NCBI GenBank assembly: GCA_947259705.1
Contig: CAMYNL010000018.1
Span: forward strand, 1 to 60,612
Source of the DNA: an uncultured Gammaproteobacteria bacterium
GTDB lineage: Bacteria; Pseudomonadota; Gammaproteobacteria; Arenicellales; JAANXG01
Reading direction: 5' to 3'
Length of the DNA stretch: 60,612 nt
Shown: positions 1 to 8,272 of the stretch, piece after piece
Numbering within the stretch: the first letter of the stretch is position 1
How the letters are laid out: every line of letters starts with the position of its first letter
Position numbers and translations under genes: made by a program
The notes under the pieces: generated by a model
What the model was told of the DNA's origin: nothing
Seen by the model: the letters and a program-made list of their open reading frames with translations, nothing else
The model's database searches: none

Positions 1-195
1 CACCATGGTGATGATGATCTCGGCCTGCTCGGCCACCGCGCGCACGCTGTCGCACACCGTGGCGCCGCCATCGAGAAGTTCCGGCGGCAGCGGCGAGCGG
101 TGCTGGACCAGGAACAACTCGTGCCCCCCGGCCTGCACATGCCCCGCCATCGGCGCACCCATGATCCCCAATCCTATAAATCCTACCTTGCTCAT
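1..195 (-). CDS. NAD(P)-dependent 3-hydroxyacid dehydrogenase, tartronate-semialdehyde reductase type (partial, N-terminus only)
   Basis: The 65 visible codons begin MSKVGFIGLGIMGAPMAGHV, the N-terminal Rossmann fold and glycine-rich NAD(P) signature (GLGIMGAPMA) of the beta-hydroxyacid dehydrogenase family. That family includes GarR/GlxR (2-hydroxy-3-oxopropionate reductase) and 3-hydroxyisobutyrate dehydrogenase. The rest lies outside the window, so the substrate cannot be assigned. The ATG was chosen because a GGAGG lies about 6 nt upstream; the next ATG upstream runs straight into a stop. It is divergent from the importer operon, and a tartronate-semialdehyde reductase would fit with the glycolate-oxidase genes further right; that link is inference. 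Confidence 0.8.
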   Translation of the reverse strand, partial: MSKVGFIGLGIMGAPMAGHVQAGGHELFLVQHRSPLPPELLDGGATVCDSVRAVAEQAEIIITMV

Positions 196-610
196 TGCAT
201 ACCTCCGGCGAGTGTTGAGTTCGTGTTGTTGTGCTTGCCGACACGATGGCCCGGCGCGCCCCATGTCTGCCGCGGCCCTGGCGGCAGTGTAAGGCCAGAG
301 GCGCGGCACCTGGCCGGAGCACGGAGCCAGCCGCGACAGCGGGATGTCATCCTGCCCTGGCAGGCGCCGGCAGCATCGCCGGCGCCATGGCAAGGCGGTA
401 TGGTAGCAGACCCCGCCGCCCGCATCGGCAAAGCGCGTGCGTTACGGCCGACGCGGCCATGTTGCGCTGCGTCAAGTTGTCGCGGTGGTAGACTGCGCTT
501 GGCATCACGGGCCGGTGGAGATAGAGTTGCTGAAAGGATAGAGACGCAGGGACAAGCGTGGCGGTCCAATTACTACTAGCAAAGAACCAGAAAACCAGAG
601 GAGAAACACT
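196..610. promoter_or_regulatory. Divergent intergenic region upstream of the ABC importer operon
   Basis: This 415-bp stretch separates two divergently transcribed units and should hold promoters for both. I see no convincing ORF. The only clear signal is a purine-rich ribosome binding site (GAGGAGAAAC) just before the importer's first ATG. No convincing sigma-70 boxes or large palindrome were found. Confidence 0.4.
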
Positions 611-1855
611 ATGCTGACATCCGTCAGACGGATTATCTTGGTGCTCGGCGCGACCCTGTTGAGCCTGGCCATCGGCATGTCCCCGGCCAGCGCCAAGGTC
701 GAGGGCGACACCATCGTGCTCGGCGCCGCCTTGTCGTTCACCGGCAAGTACAAGACCAACGGCAAGCACACCAAGAACGGCTATGACCTGGCGGTCAAAC
801 GCGTCAACGAGATGGGCGGCGTCAAGGTCGACGGTAAGAGCTACAAGCTGAAAGTCGTCTATTACGACGATGAATCCACCCCCACGCGGGGCGCGCAGCT
901 GGCCGAGCGGTTGATCAAGCAGGACGGCGTCAAGTTCATGTTGGGCCCCTACAGTTCGGGTCTCACCAAGGCCATGGCCCCCGTGACCGAGAAGTACAAG
1001 ATCCCCATGATCGAGGGCAACGGCGCATCGCGGTCCCTGTTCAACAAGGGCTATCGCTACCTGTTCGCAGTGCTGTCCACCTCCGAACAGTATCTGGCGG
1101 AAACCATCAACCTGGCAGCCGAACAGGCGAAGGCCCAAGGCAAGGATCTGAGTTCGATCAAGGTCGCCATCGCAGTTGAGAACGACCCCTTTTCCCAGGA
1201 CGTCCGCGCCGGGGTGGTAGACGATGCCGCGAAGTACGGCATGAAGGTGGTAATCGACGATAAGCTCCCCAAGGAACTGAACGATATGACCGCCACCCTG
1301 ACCAAGGTCAAAGCGCTGAAGCCTGACGTGCTGGTGGTGTCGGGCCATTCCAAGGGCGCGGCCACCGCGATCCGGCAGATCGCGGAACAGCGGGTGGACG
1401 TGCCCATGCTGGGGATGACCCATTGCGAGGCGGCCGACGTCACGGGCAAGTTCGGCGGCCAGGCGGAATACACGCTGTGCGCGACGCAGTGGGCGGAAAC
1501 CATGACCTACAGGGACGACTATTTCGGTTCCGCCGGCGATTACGCCAAGCTGTTCGAAAAGGAATACGAGTACGTGCCGCCCTACCAGGCCGCGGAATCC
1601 TCCGCCTCGGTACTGGTGTGGGTGGACGCGCTGAAGCGGGCCAACAGTTTCGAGACCGACAAGCTGCGTGACGCCATAGCGGCCACCGACATGCAGACCT
1701 TCTATGGCAACGTAAAGTTTGACGATACCGGCAAGAACATCGCCAAGCCGATGGTGCTGCGGCAGGTTCAGGGAGGGCAATACAATGTGGTGGCGCCGAC
1801 CAAGTGGGCATCGGACAAGCTGATATTTCCGCGTCCGTCTTGGAGCCAGCGCTGA
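611..1855 (+). CDS. ABC transporter substrate-binding protein, branched-chain amino acid (HAAT) family
   Basis: This is the periplasmic binding protein of a LivK-type importer, the Peripla_BP_6 type I fold. The N-terminus is a Sec signal peptide: basic MLTSVRRII, a hydrophobic core, and an ASA cleavage site near residue 28. The mature protein starts with a GDTIVLGAALSFTG segment typical of these receptors. The length (414 aa) is normal. It is the first gene of a five-gene importer, with permeases and ATPases directly downstream and a strong ribosome binding site. HAAT receptors bind leucine-type amino acids but also urea, amides, aromatic acids and hydroxy acids. The neighbouring catabolic genes suggest an organic acid here, which is inference. 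Confidence 0.93.
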   Translation: MLTSVRRIILVLGATLLSLAIGMSPASAKVEGDTIVLGAALSFTGKYKTNGKHTKNGYDLAVKRVNEMGGVKVDGKSYKLKVVYYDDESTPTRGAQLAERLIKQDGVKFMLGPYSSGLTKAMAPVTEKYKIPMIEGNGASRSLFNKGYRYLFAVLSTSEQYLAETINLAAEQAKAQGKDLSSIKVAIAVENDPFSQDVRAGVVDDAAKYGMKVVIDDKLPKELNDMTATLTKVKALKPDVLVVSGHSKGAATAIRQIAEQRVDVPMLGMTHCEAADVTGKFGGQAEYTLCATQWAETMTYRDDYFGSAGDYAKLFEKEYEYVPPYQAAESSASVLVWVDALKRANSFETDKLRDAIAATDMQTFYGNVKFDDTGKNIAKPMVLRQVQGGQYNVVAPTKWASDKLIFPRPSWSQR

Positions 1856-1913
1856 TCCGCCGATAAATGGAAACGCCGCTCCCGGATCGGGTGCCCGGGA
1901 GCGGCTGTTTACC

Positions 1914-2813
1914 ATGAGCAACCTCGATATCCTATTCCAGGCACCGATCTTCTCGGTGCAACTGCTGCTCGACGGCCTGCTGGTCGGCGCCATCTTTGCG
2001 CTGGCGGCCTACGGCATGGCCCTGCTCTGGGGCGTGATGAATATCATCAACATCGCCCAGGGCGATTTCGTGATCCTCGGCGGCTATGTCACCCTGGTGC
2101 TGTACCAGGCCGGGATCCATCCCTTGTTCGGGGTGCCGGTGGCGGCGGTGGTGCTGTTCCTGGTGGGGTGGGTGATATACCGCTCGGTGATATTCCGCGT
2201 CGTCGATCGCGATCTGTTCATTTCCATCCTCGCCACCTTCGGCATCTCCATCTTGTTGCAGCAGTTGATGGACCAGATCTTCGGCGCCGACATCCAGACG
2301 GCGGAAGCGGGCCTGGGCACCATGTTGCTGTTCGACAACCAGGTCACCATCGGCCTGATCAAGGTGGTGGCCTTCGTCGTCGTAATCGTGCTTGCCACGG
2401 TGCTGGTAGTGTTCCTGAAAAAGTCGCGCCTGGGCCAGGCCATCAGGGCGACGGCCCAGAATGCCCGCGCGGCGCGCATCATGGGCATCAACACCGATCG
2501 CGTCTACGCCATGACCTTCGCCATCAACGCCGCCATCTGCGGCGCGGCGGGCGCATTGGTGGTGATGACCTGGGTGATCCAGCCCTTCATCGGCCTGTCC
2601 TACACCATCCGTTCGTTCATGATCGTGGTGGTGGCCGGCGTGGGCAACCTGGCCGGCGTGATCGCGGCGGGGGTCGGACTCGGCGCGGCGGAGCAATTCG
2701 CCGCTTTTCTGCTGGGCGCCGAGTTCCAGATCGGATTCGTGTTCGCGCTGCTGGTGGTCATCCTGCTGGTCCGCAACGCGGTGCTGAAACGGCAGCGTAA
2801 GTACCTGCACTGA
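1914..2813 (+). CDS. Branched-chain amino acid-type ABC transporter permease, LivH family
   Basis: An inner-membrane permease of 299 aa, the usual LivH length, with about eight hydrophobic segments. The segments LLVGAIFALAAYGMALLWGV and NIAQGDFVILGGY match the conserved LivH N-terminal region, and the coupling region with RATAQNARAARIMGI faces the ATPase. Its stop codon shares one base with the start of the next permease gene, so the two are translationally coupled. It forms the transmembrane channel with the LivM-type partner. Confidence 0.93.
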   Translation: MSNLDILFQAPIFSVQLLLDGLLVGAIFALAAYGMALLWGVMNIINIAQGDFVILGGYVTLVLYQAGIHPLFGVPVAAVVLFLVGWVIYRSVIFRVVDRDLFISILATFGISILLQQLMDQIFGADIQTAEAGLGTMLLFDNQVTIGLIKVVAFVVVIVLATVLVVFLKKSRLGQAIRATAQNARAARIMGINTDRVYAMTFAINAAICGAAGALVVMTWVIQPFIGLSYTIRSFMIVVVAGVGNLAGVIAAGVGLGAAEQFAAFLLGAEFQIGFVFALLVVILLVRNAVLKRQRKYLH

Positions 2814-3877
2814 TGAACGGCGCCGGCAAGACGGCATGGTATCTGCTGCTGGCGGTGGCCGCCCTGACGCTGCCGACGGTGCCTTTTCTGCAACCCTACC
2901 TCACCCAGTTCGCATTCCTGTGGGTGATGATCCTGCTGGCCCTGACCTGGGACATCATGGGCGGCCAGATGGGTTACAACTCATTCGGCAACATCGTCTA
3001 TTTCGGCGTCGGCATGTACACCACGGCGGTGGTGCAGCGGGACCTGTTTTTCTCCGTGGAGGAGTACGCGGAGGTGGCGGGAGGTGTCGACGCGGCGCTC
3101 AACCCGCTCGAATTTATCAGCAGCCTGGCACTGGGTATGGGGCTCGGCGCCGTGCTCTCGGTACTGATCGCAGCGATCCTGGGCTCGGGTATCCTCGGCC
3201 TGCGCGGTCATTATTTCGCCATCTGCACCCTGGGGCTGGGCATCGCCGCCGGCGAGATCGCCAGTGGCATGGATTACATCGGCGCCGGCTCCGGATTGGT
3301 GACCTCACTGCTCCCGGATGCCTTCGGCGAGCGCGGCCGCTTCTTCTACTACCTGTTCCTGGTGTTGGCGGTGATCACCTTCCTGGTCCTGCGGCGCGTG
3401 TATGACAGCCGCTTCGGGCTCGCCATCAATGCGATCCGCGATGACGAGGACAAGGCAGAGGCGCTGGGGCTGCATACCACCCGCTACAAGACCACCGCCT
3501 GGTGCATCTCGGCGTTCTTTCTGGCGCTTACCGGCGGCGCGTTCGGCAACATGGTGATATTCATCGACCCCACCGATGTCGCCTTCGCGGGCCCGACCTT
3601 CGGCGTGTGGATGGTGCTGATGGCGATCCTGGGAGGCAAGGGCACGCTGTGGGGCCCGGTGATCGGGGCCACCATCTTCCACGTCATGCAGGAAGTTTTC
3701 TGGACCTTCCTGTTCGGCTGGCAGCGAGTGGCCTTGGGGCTGTTGATCGTCATCGTCGTGGTGTTCTTCCCCGAGGGCGTGGTGGGATGGCTGCGTGAAC
3801 GCTGGCCGCATCGTTTCGGCGAGGTGGTTGACGAGGACGCGCGCCGCCTGCAGGTGTCCCTGGACAGCGAGCCATGA
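2813..3877 (+). CDS. Branched-chain amino acid-type ABC transporter permease, LivM family
   Basis: The second permease subunit, 354 aa, hydrophobic throughout. It carries the LivM signatures LTWDIMGGQMGYNSFGN and a cytoplasmic coupling loop NAIRDDEDKAEALG. An acidic periplasmic-loop insertion (EEYAEVAGGVDAALNP) after the third segment is a little unusual. The start overlaps the LivH stop by one base and the stop overlaps the ATPase start (ATGA), showing a tightly coupled operon. Confidence 0.93.
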   Translation: MNGAGKTAWYLLLAVAALTLPTVPFLQPYLTQFAFLWVMILLALTWDIMGGQMGYNSFGNIVYFGVGMYTTAVVQRDLFFSVEEYAEVAGGVDAALNPLEFISSLALGMGLGAVLSVLIAAILGSGILGLRGHYFAICTLGLGIAAGEIASGMDYIGAGSGLVTSLLPDAFGERGRFFYYLFLVLAVITFLVLRRVYDSRFGLAINAIRDDEDKAEALGLHTTRYKTTAWCISAFFLALTGGAFGNMVIFIDPTDVAFAGPTFGVWMVLMAILGGKGTLWGPVIGATIFHVMQEVFWTFLFGWQRVALGLLIVIVVVFFPEGVVGWLRERWPHRFGEVVDEDARRLQVSLDSEP

Positions 3878-4617
3878 GCACCGTCCTCGAGGTCGAGAAG
3901 GTATCCAAGGCCTTCGGCGGCGTGGTGGCCAACAGGGAGGTGAGCCTGTCGGTGCCGGAGGGCGCCATCATCGGCCTGATCGGGCCCAATGGGTCCGGCA
4001 AGACCACTCTGTTCAATTCCATCGTCGGCTACCATCCCATTGACGCCGGGTCGATCCGCTTCCGGGGCGAGGAACTGTCGCGGCTGCGCACGCCGCAGAT
4101 CGCGCGGCGCGGCCTGCTGCGCACCTTCCAGCAGACCCGCATCTTCGGCAAGATGAACTGCATCGAGAACATGCAGATCAGCGTGCCCCATGCCGACGAC
4201 AGTCTCGGCACCATGTTTTCGCGCTTCGACGAATCGGTGACCGGGCGCGCCGAGCAGCTGCTCAAATTCGTCGGCCTGTATCCCAAGCGTTATCTGCGCG
4301 CCGGTGACCTTTCCTTTGGTCAGCAGAAGCTGCTGGAATTCGCCATGGCGCTGATGAACAAGCCCAAGCTGCTGCTGCTGGACGAGCCGACCGCCGGGAT
4401 CAACCCGACCCTTATCAACGGACTCATCGACCGGCTCAAGCGTGCCAATGCGGAATTCGGTATCACCCTGTTCGTAATCGAGCACAACATGCGCGTCATT
4501 ATGAACCTGGCCGAGCATATCTACTGCCTCGCTCACGGCGAACTGCTGGCCGAGGGCGACCCGGACCAGGTCCAGAACGATCAGCGGGTCATCGGCGCCT
4601 ACCTGGGGGCCGGTTGA
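3874..4617 (+). CDS. ABC transporter ATP-binding protein, LivG family
   Basis: The first of two cytoplasmic ATPases driving the importer, 247 aa. Visible motifs are Walker A GPNGSGKTT, a Q-loop near LLRTFQQTRIF, the signature LSFGQQKLLE, Walker B LLLLDEPTAG and the switch histidine in VIEHNM. The AGINPTLINGL segment after Walker B is characteristic of LivG. It overlaps both neighbours (ATGA upstream, TGATG downstream), so it is co-translated with the rest of the importer. Confidence 0.93.
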   Translation: MSTVLEVEKVSKAFGGVVANREVSLSVPEGAIIGLIGPNGSGKTTLFNSIVGYHPIDAGSIRFRGEELSRLRTPQIARRGLLRTFQQTRIFGKMNCIENMQISVPHADDSLGTMFSRFDESVTGRAEQLLKFVGLYPKRYLRAGDLSFGQQKLLEFAMALMNKPKLLLLDEPTAGINPTLINGLIDRLKRANAEFGITLFVIEHNMRVIMNLAEHIYCLAHGELLAEGDPDQVQNDQRVIGAYLGAG

Positions 4618-5483
4618 TGGGCGGCGAAAAGGGCAGCAAAGACAAGATCCACGGCCACGGCGTCGGCACGGTGGACACCGTGGTGTCCGTGGACGCGGTG
4701 GAACGTGATGCCGACGCCCTGGCCAACCGCCCCGGTGCGGAGCATCTGCGCGAGCTGGCGGAGGGGGACCCGGTGCTCCGCATCGAGGGCCTGGTGGCGG
4801 GTTACGGCAAGATGGAGATCCTCCACGACGTCGACCTCTACGTGGGACGCGGGCAGTCCTTGTGCCTGATCGGGCCGAACGGCGCCGGCAAGTCCACGGT
4901 GCTGCATTCGATCTATGGCTTCACCAACATCATGGCCGGGACGATCACCATCAATGGCGCCGATGTCACCCGCATGAGCTCGAACGACAAACTCAAGCGG
5001 GCCGGCATTGCCTACATCCTGCAGGACAACTCGGTGTTCCCCGACATGACCGTGGAGGAGAACCTGTGGATGGGCGGCTTCCTGATGGACAGCCCCGACC
5101 AGGCGAGGGAGGCGGCGGAGAAGGTGTTTGCCAAGTATGACCACCTCGCCAAGCGCCGCGGCAAGCCCGCCCGCGTGCTGTCCGGCGGCGAGCGACGGTT
5201 GCTGGAGATCTCGCGGGCGCTGGTGATGGACCCGGAAGTGCTGCTGGTGGACGAGCCCTCGATCGGCCTGGAGCCTCGATTCATCAACATGGTGTTCGAG
5301 ATCCTGGAGGACCTGCAGCACGGCGAGGGCAAGACCATCGTCATGGTGGAACAGAATGCGAAGAAGGGCCTGGAGTTCTCCGACGTGGGTTATGTGCTGG
5401 TATCGGGAGAAGTGGCGATGGCGGACGAGGGGGACAGGCTGCTCGAAGATCCCGAGGTAGGGCGCCTGTTCCTGGGCGGATGA
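4617..5483 (+). CDS. ABC transporter ATP-binding protein, LivF family, with N-terminal extension
   Basis: The second importer ATPase. Motifs are Walker A GPNGAGKST, the LivF-like Q-loop region YILQDNSVFPDMTVEENL, signature LSGGERRLLE, Walker B LLVDEPSIGL and MVEQNA. The ATG that shares a base with the preceding TGA was preferred over an earlier TTG. The ATPase domain begins only near residue 53. Before it lies an unusual polar leader (MGGEKGSKDKIHGHG, then acidic) absent from ordinary LivF proteins of about 235 aa. The leader continues in the same high-GC coding style, so it is probably translated, but a later non-ATG start cannot be excluded. Confidence 0.9.
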   Translation: MGGEKGSKDKIHGHGVGTVDTVVSVDAVERDADALANRPGAEHLRELAEGDPVLRIEGLVAGYGKMEILHDVDLYVGRGQSLCLIGPNGAGKSTVLHSIYGFTNIMAGTITINGADVTRMSSNDKLKRAGIAYILQDNSVFPDMTVEENLWMGGFLMDSPDQAREAAEKVFAKYDHLAKRRGKPARVLSGGERRLLEISRALVMDPEVLLVDEPSIGLEPRFINMVFEILEDLQHGEGKTIVMVEQNAKKGLEFSDVGYVLVSGEVAMADEGDRLLEDPEVGRLFLGG

Positions 5484-5536
5484 CCGCGATCCGCGTCGCC
5501 GGCACAGCGGTAATCCTGCTCGGCGACGGCTGATCA

Positions 5537-5854
5537 GTGCGGGATCGAGTCAGAATCCGCGTCGAAGGCTGCGTAGCCCGCGCCGGAGACTACGAGCTGC
5601 CGGCCGGCAGCACCGTGGCCGATGTGCTGGAGGCGGCCGGGGGCATCCGGGACCAGCCCCCGATCGTGCCCACCGGCAACATCATCCTGCGCGGCGGGCC
5701 CGGCGCATCCTCGATCGGTATCCGCAAGACCCTCAATTTCAAGATCGCGCCGACCGCCCCGGCGCAGGAAGAAGTCCGGGACAATGACGTTATAATCGTG
5801 CAGGTCGACGGCATCGGCCTGGTGAAGTCATTCGCAGGCGATGGATCTTCGTGA
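5537..5854 (+). CDS. Small standalone SLBB-domain (beta-grasp) protein
   Basis: A 105-aa protein, not recognised as a named family member. The pattern VEGCVARAGDYELPAGSTVADVLEAAGG closely resembles the soluble-ligand-binding beta-grasp (SLBB) motif of polysaccharide-export and cobalamin-binding proteins. The end (DVIIVQVDG) fits the last strand. There is no signal peptide or membrane segment, so it should be cytoplasmic. GTG is the only start after an in-frame TGA two codons upstream. It sits about 50 bp behind the importer and before the dehydrogenase gene, in the same direction, so co-transcription is likely. A sensing or carrier role for the imported compound is speculation. Confidence 0.65.
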   Translation: MRDRVRIRVEGCVARAGDYELPAGSTVADVLEAAGGIRDQPPIVPTGNIILRGGPGASSIGIRKTLNFKIAPTAPAQEEVRDNDVIIVQVDGIGLVKSFAGDGSS

Positions 5855-6024
5855 GCGGCGTACGCGCGGCGCGCAAGCCGCAAAGTGCGGGCTGCTTTTC
5901 GAAAGCGCGCTGAAGGCCTGGCGTCGCCACCCCCACCGTCTGATCGGCCGGAGCAGGTCCGCCTGGCCGCGCGTGCGTCGACGGCCGAACAAGACCAGCA
6001 ACGACACTGACAGGACAGACGAAA

Positions 6025-7086
6025 ATGCAGAGTTATCGCATCGCGGTCATCCCCGGGGATGGTATCGGTAAGGAAGTGGTGCCCGAGGGCATCCGGGCAC
6101 TGGAGGCGGTGACCCGGCGCTTCGGGCTGGCCTTCGAGTGGCGCGAGTACGACTGGAGCTGCGAACGTTACGCGAAAACCGGCCGCATGATGCCCGAGGA
6201 CGGCATCGAGCAGCTCAAGGACTGGGACGCCATCTTCCTGGGGGCGGTGGGGTTCCCCGGTGTACCGGACCATGTCTCGCTGTGGGGGCTGTTGATACCT
6301 ATACGCCGCGAAATGCATCAATACGTCAACCTGCGCCCGATACGCCTGCTGCGCGGCATCGAGACGCCGCTGCGCAACCGCAGCGCCGAGGACATCGATT
6401 TCTGGGTGGTGCGCGAGAACAACGAGGGGGAGTACTCGGAGATCGGCGGCCGGCTCTATGAGGGCAGTGACGCGGAGATGGCGGTGCAGGAGACCGTGTT
6501 CACCCGCCGCGGCGTGGACCGGGTGATGCGATATGCCTTCGAACTGGCGCGCACCCGGGCAGCGAAGCACGTGACCTCGGCCACCAAGTCCAACGGCATC
6601 ATCCACACCATGCCGTACTGGGACGAGCGGTTCGCGGCCGTCGCCGCCGACTACCCCGACGTCAGGACCGACCAGTACCACATCGACATCCTCACCGCGC
6701 ATTTCGTGCTGCATCCCGACTGGTTCGACGTGGTGGTAGGCAGCAATCTGTTCGGCGACATCCTTTCCGATCTGGGCCCCGCGGTGGCCGGCACCATCGG
6801 TATCGCACCGTCCGCCAACATCAACCCGGAGCGCGACTACCCGAGCATGTTCGAACCGGTACACGGCTCGGCGCCCGACATCGCCGGCCGCGGCATCGCC
6901 AACCCGATCGGCCAGGTCTGGTCGGCGGCGATGATGCTTGACCACCTGGGCCATGCCGAGGCGGCACAGGCGGTGGAGCAGGCCATCGAGACCGTGCTGC
7001 AGGAGCCGGGCCTGCATACCCCGGACATGGGCGGCAAGGCCGACACCCGACAGCTGGGCGGCGCGATCGCCGATGCCCTCGCCTGA
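6025..7086 (+). CDS. Tartrate dehydrogenase / D-malate dehydrogenase family (decarboxylating)
   Basis: A 353-aa member of the isocitrate/isopropylmalate dehydrogenase superfamily. The sequences GRMMPEDG, PDHVSLWGLLIPIRR and VVRENNEGEYSEIGG place it in the TtuC/DmlA branch, which oxidises tartrate, D-malate or isopropylmalate-like 2-hydroxyacids with NAD and a divalent metal. The catalytic lysine is in ATKSNGI (Lys188). The metal-binding aspartates lie in DILTAHFVL and LFGDILSDLG. The cofactor region HGSAPDIAGRGIANPIG is intact. It follows the importer and SLBB genes and is probably in their operon, suggesting the imported acid is a 2-hydroxy- or dihydroxyacid. Confidence 0.88.
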   Translation: MQSYRIAVIPGDGIGKEVVPEGIRALEAVTRRFGLAFEWREYDWSCERYAKTGRMMPEDGIEQLKDWDAIFLGAVGFPGVPDHVSLWGLLIPIRREMHQYVNLRPIRLLRGIETPLRNRSAEDIDFWVVRENNEGEYSEIGGRLYEGSDAEMAVQETVFTRRGVDRVMRYAFELARTRAAKHVTSATKSNGIIHTMPYWDERFAAVAADYPDVRTDQYHIDILTAHFVLHPDWFDVVVGSNLFGDILSDLGPAVAGTIGIAPSANINPERDYPSMFEPVHGSAPDIAGRGIANPIGQVWSAAMMLDHLGHAEAAQAVEQAIETVLQEPGLHTPDMGGKADTRQLGGAIADALA

Positions 7087-7149
7087 GCCGGCGCAATGCC
7101 GGGATGCCGGGCCGAGCCCCGGCGTCCACGGTCAGCGTCGCGGGCAGGC

Positions 7150-7821
7150 ATGAATCAGGCGTTTCGCGCCGGGCTGAAGTCCGGCAGCACGGTGGTGCCC
7201 ACCTTCATCGCCATCTTTACCGGCGTCGGCATCGCCGCTGCCGTGGTGGGTATGCCGGCGCTGACGACGCTGTTGTCGACCTGGACTATTTTCGCCGCGC
7301 CGGCCCAGTTCGCCATGATCGACATCGCGCACCAGAGCAGCGTGGTCCTGCAGATCATCACCGTGGGGATACTGGTGAACCTGCGTTTCTTCGTCATGAG
7401 CCTCACCCTGGTGGCGCTGTTTCCTCCGCTGCCGCGGCGCAGGCTGGCGCTGTGGGCGCAGTTAGTCAGTGCTTCGTCCTACCTGATCACCTTTTTCCAC
7501 TCGCGCCGCGCACCGCGGGAGGAACTATTCGACTTCTACCGCGGCGTGGTGGTGATGTCGTTCCCGGCGGCAGTGATCGGCACCGCGCTGGGAATCTGGT
7601 TCGGATCCGGTCTGCCGGCCCTGTTCACCTTTGGTGCCGCGTTGTTTCTGCCCATCTATTTTTCCCTGCTGCTGAGCAGCGAGGTCCGTCGGCGCCGGGA
7701 GATAACGGCGGTGACACTGGGTTTCATCGCTACGCCGCCGCTGGAGCTGTTGCTACCGGGCTGGGGCCTGTTCATCGCCGCCATCGCCGCCGGGTTGGTT
7801 GTGGGGAGGCTGAGGGAATGA
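7150..7821 (+). CDS. azlC: AzlC family branched-chain amino acid exporter, large subunit
   Basis: An integral membrane protein of 223 aa in the AzlC family, which with AzlD forms an exporter for branched-chain amino acids and analogues. The family region FAAPAQFAMIDI and the LVNLRFFVMSLTL segment are conserved. The internal ATG starting MNQAFRAGLKSG was preferred to an in-frame ATG 54 nt upstream because the extra 18 residues are arginine-rich and atypical. The stop overlaps the AzlD start (ATGA). Lying between two catabolic enzymes, it may export an excess intermediate; this is inference. Confidence 0.87.
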   Translation: MNQAFRAGLKSGSTVVPTFIAIFTGVGIAAAVVGMPALTTLLSTWTIFAAPAQFAMIDIAHQSSVVLQIITVGILVNLRFFVMSLTLVALFPPLPRRRLALWAQLVSASSYLITFFHSRRAPREELFDFYRGVVVMSFPAAVIGTALGIWFGSGLPALFTFGAALFLPIYFSLLLSSEVRRRREITAVTLGFIATPPLELLLPGWGLFIAAIAAGLVVGRLRE

Positions 7822-8150
7822 CCGGGAACGCATGGCTGCTGGCGGTACTGGGAGCCGGTGTGGGCACTTACGCGCTGCGTGCGGCGCCCTTTCTGTGGCG
7901 ACCGCTTTACCGCATGGGGCGCCGTTACGTGGACCTTCTCACCAACGTTTCCTTCGCCATCGCCGCCGGCATTGTCGCCAAGTCACTGCTGATTCAGGAA
8001 CAGGCGATCCGGATCGACGGCGAGTTCTGGCTGCGCCTGCTGGGCGTGGTGGCGGCATTGCTGTTGTTCCGTTTCCTTCGCAGCACACCGGCGGCGCTGT
8101 TCTTCGGCGCCGGCGCGGCGGTGGGCGTGAAATGGCTGCTCGGGGGCTGA
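7818..8150 (+). CDS. azlD: AzlD family transporter small subunit
   Basis: A 110-aa membrane protein with about four hydrophobic segments. It begins MTGNAWLLAVLGAGVGTYALRAAPF, and the TYALRAAPF motif is typical of AzlD. It overlaps azlC by four bases, as usual for this two-component exporter. A 122-bp gap separates it from the oxidase genes, leaving room for a separate promoter. Confidence 0.87.
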   Translation: MTGNAWLLAVLGAGVGTYALRAAPFLWRPLYRMGRRYVDLLTNVSFAIAAGIVAKSLLIQEQAIRIDGEFWLRLLGVVAALLLFRFLRSTPAALFFGAGAAVGVKWLLGG

Positions 8151-8272
8151 GCGGTCGGTGCCTGGGGGGTCTTGGGCCGACCGGTCCGTGTTTACACCGC
8201 GGATACGCTCGCATGTTGCAAAATCCGGACGGTATACCTAGAGTCAGACGCTCGCACACGCGGAGAATTCAC

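Noticed and set aside
347-1993. 548-codon open frame on the minus strand across the binding-protein gene
   Set aside because: It is a shadow of a high-GC gene: histidine/arginine/glycine-rich, no family pattern, and the plus-strand product is unmistakable.
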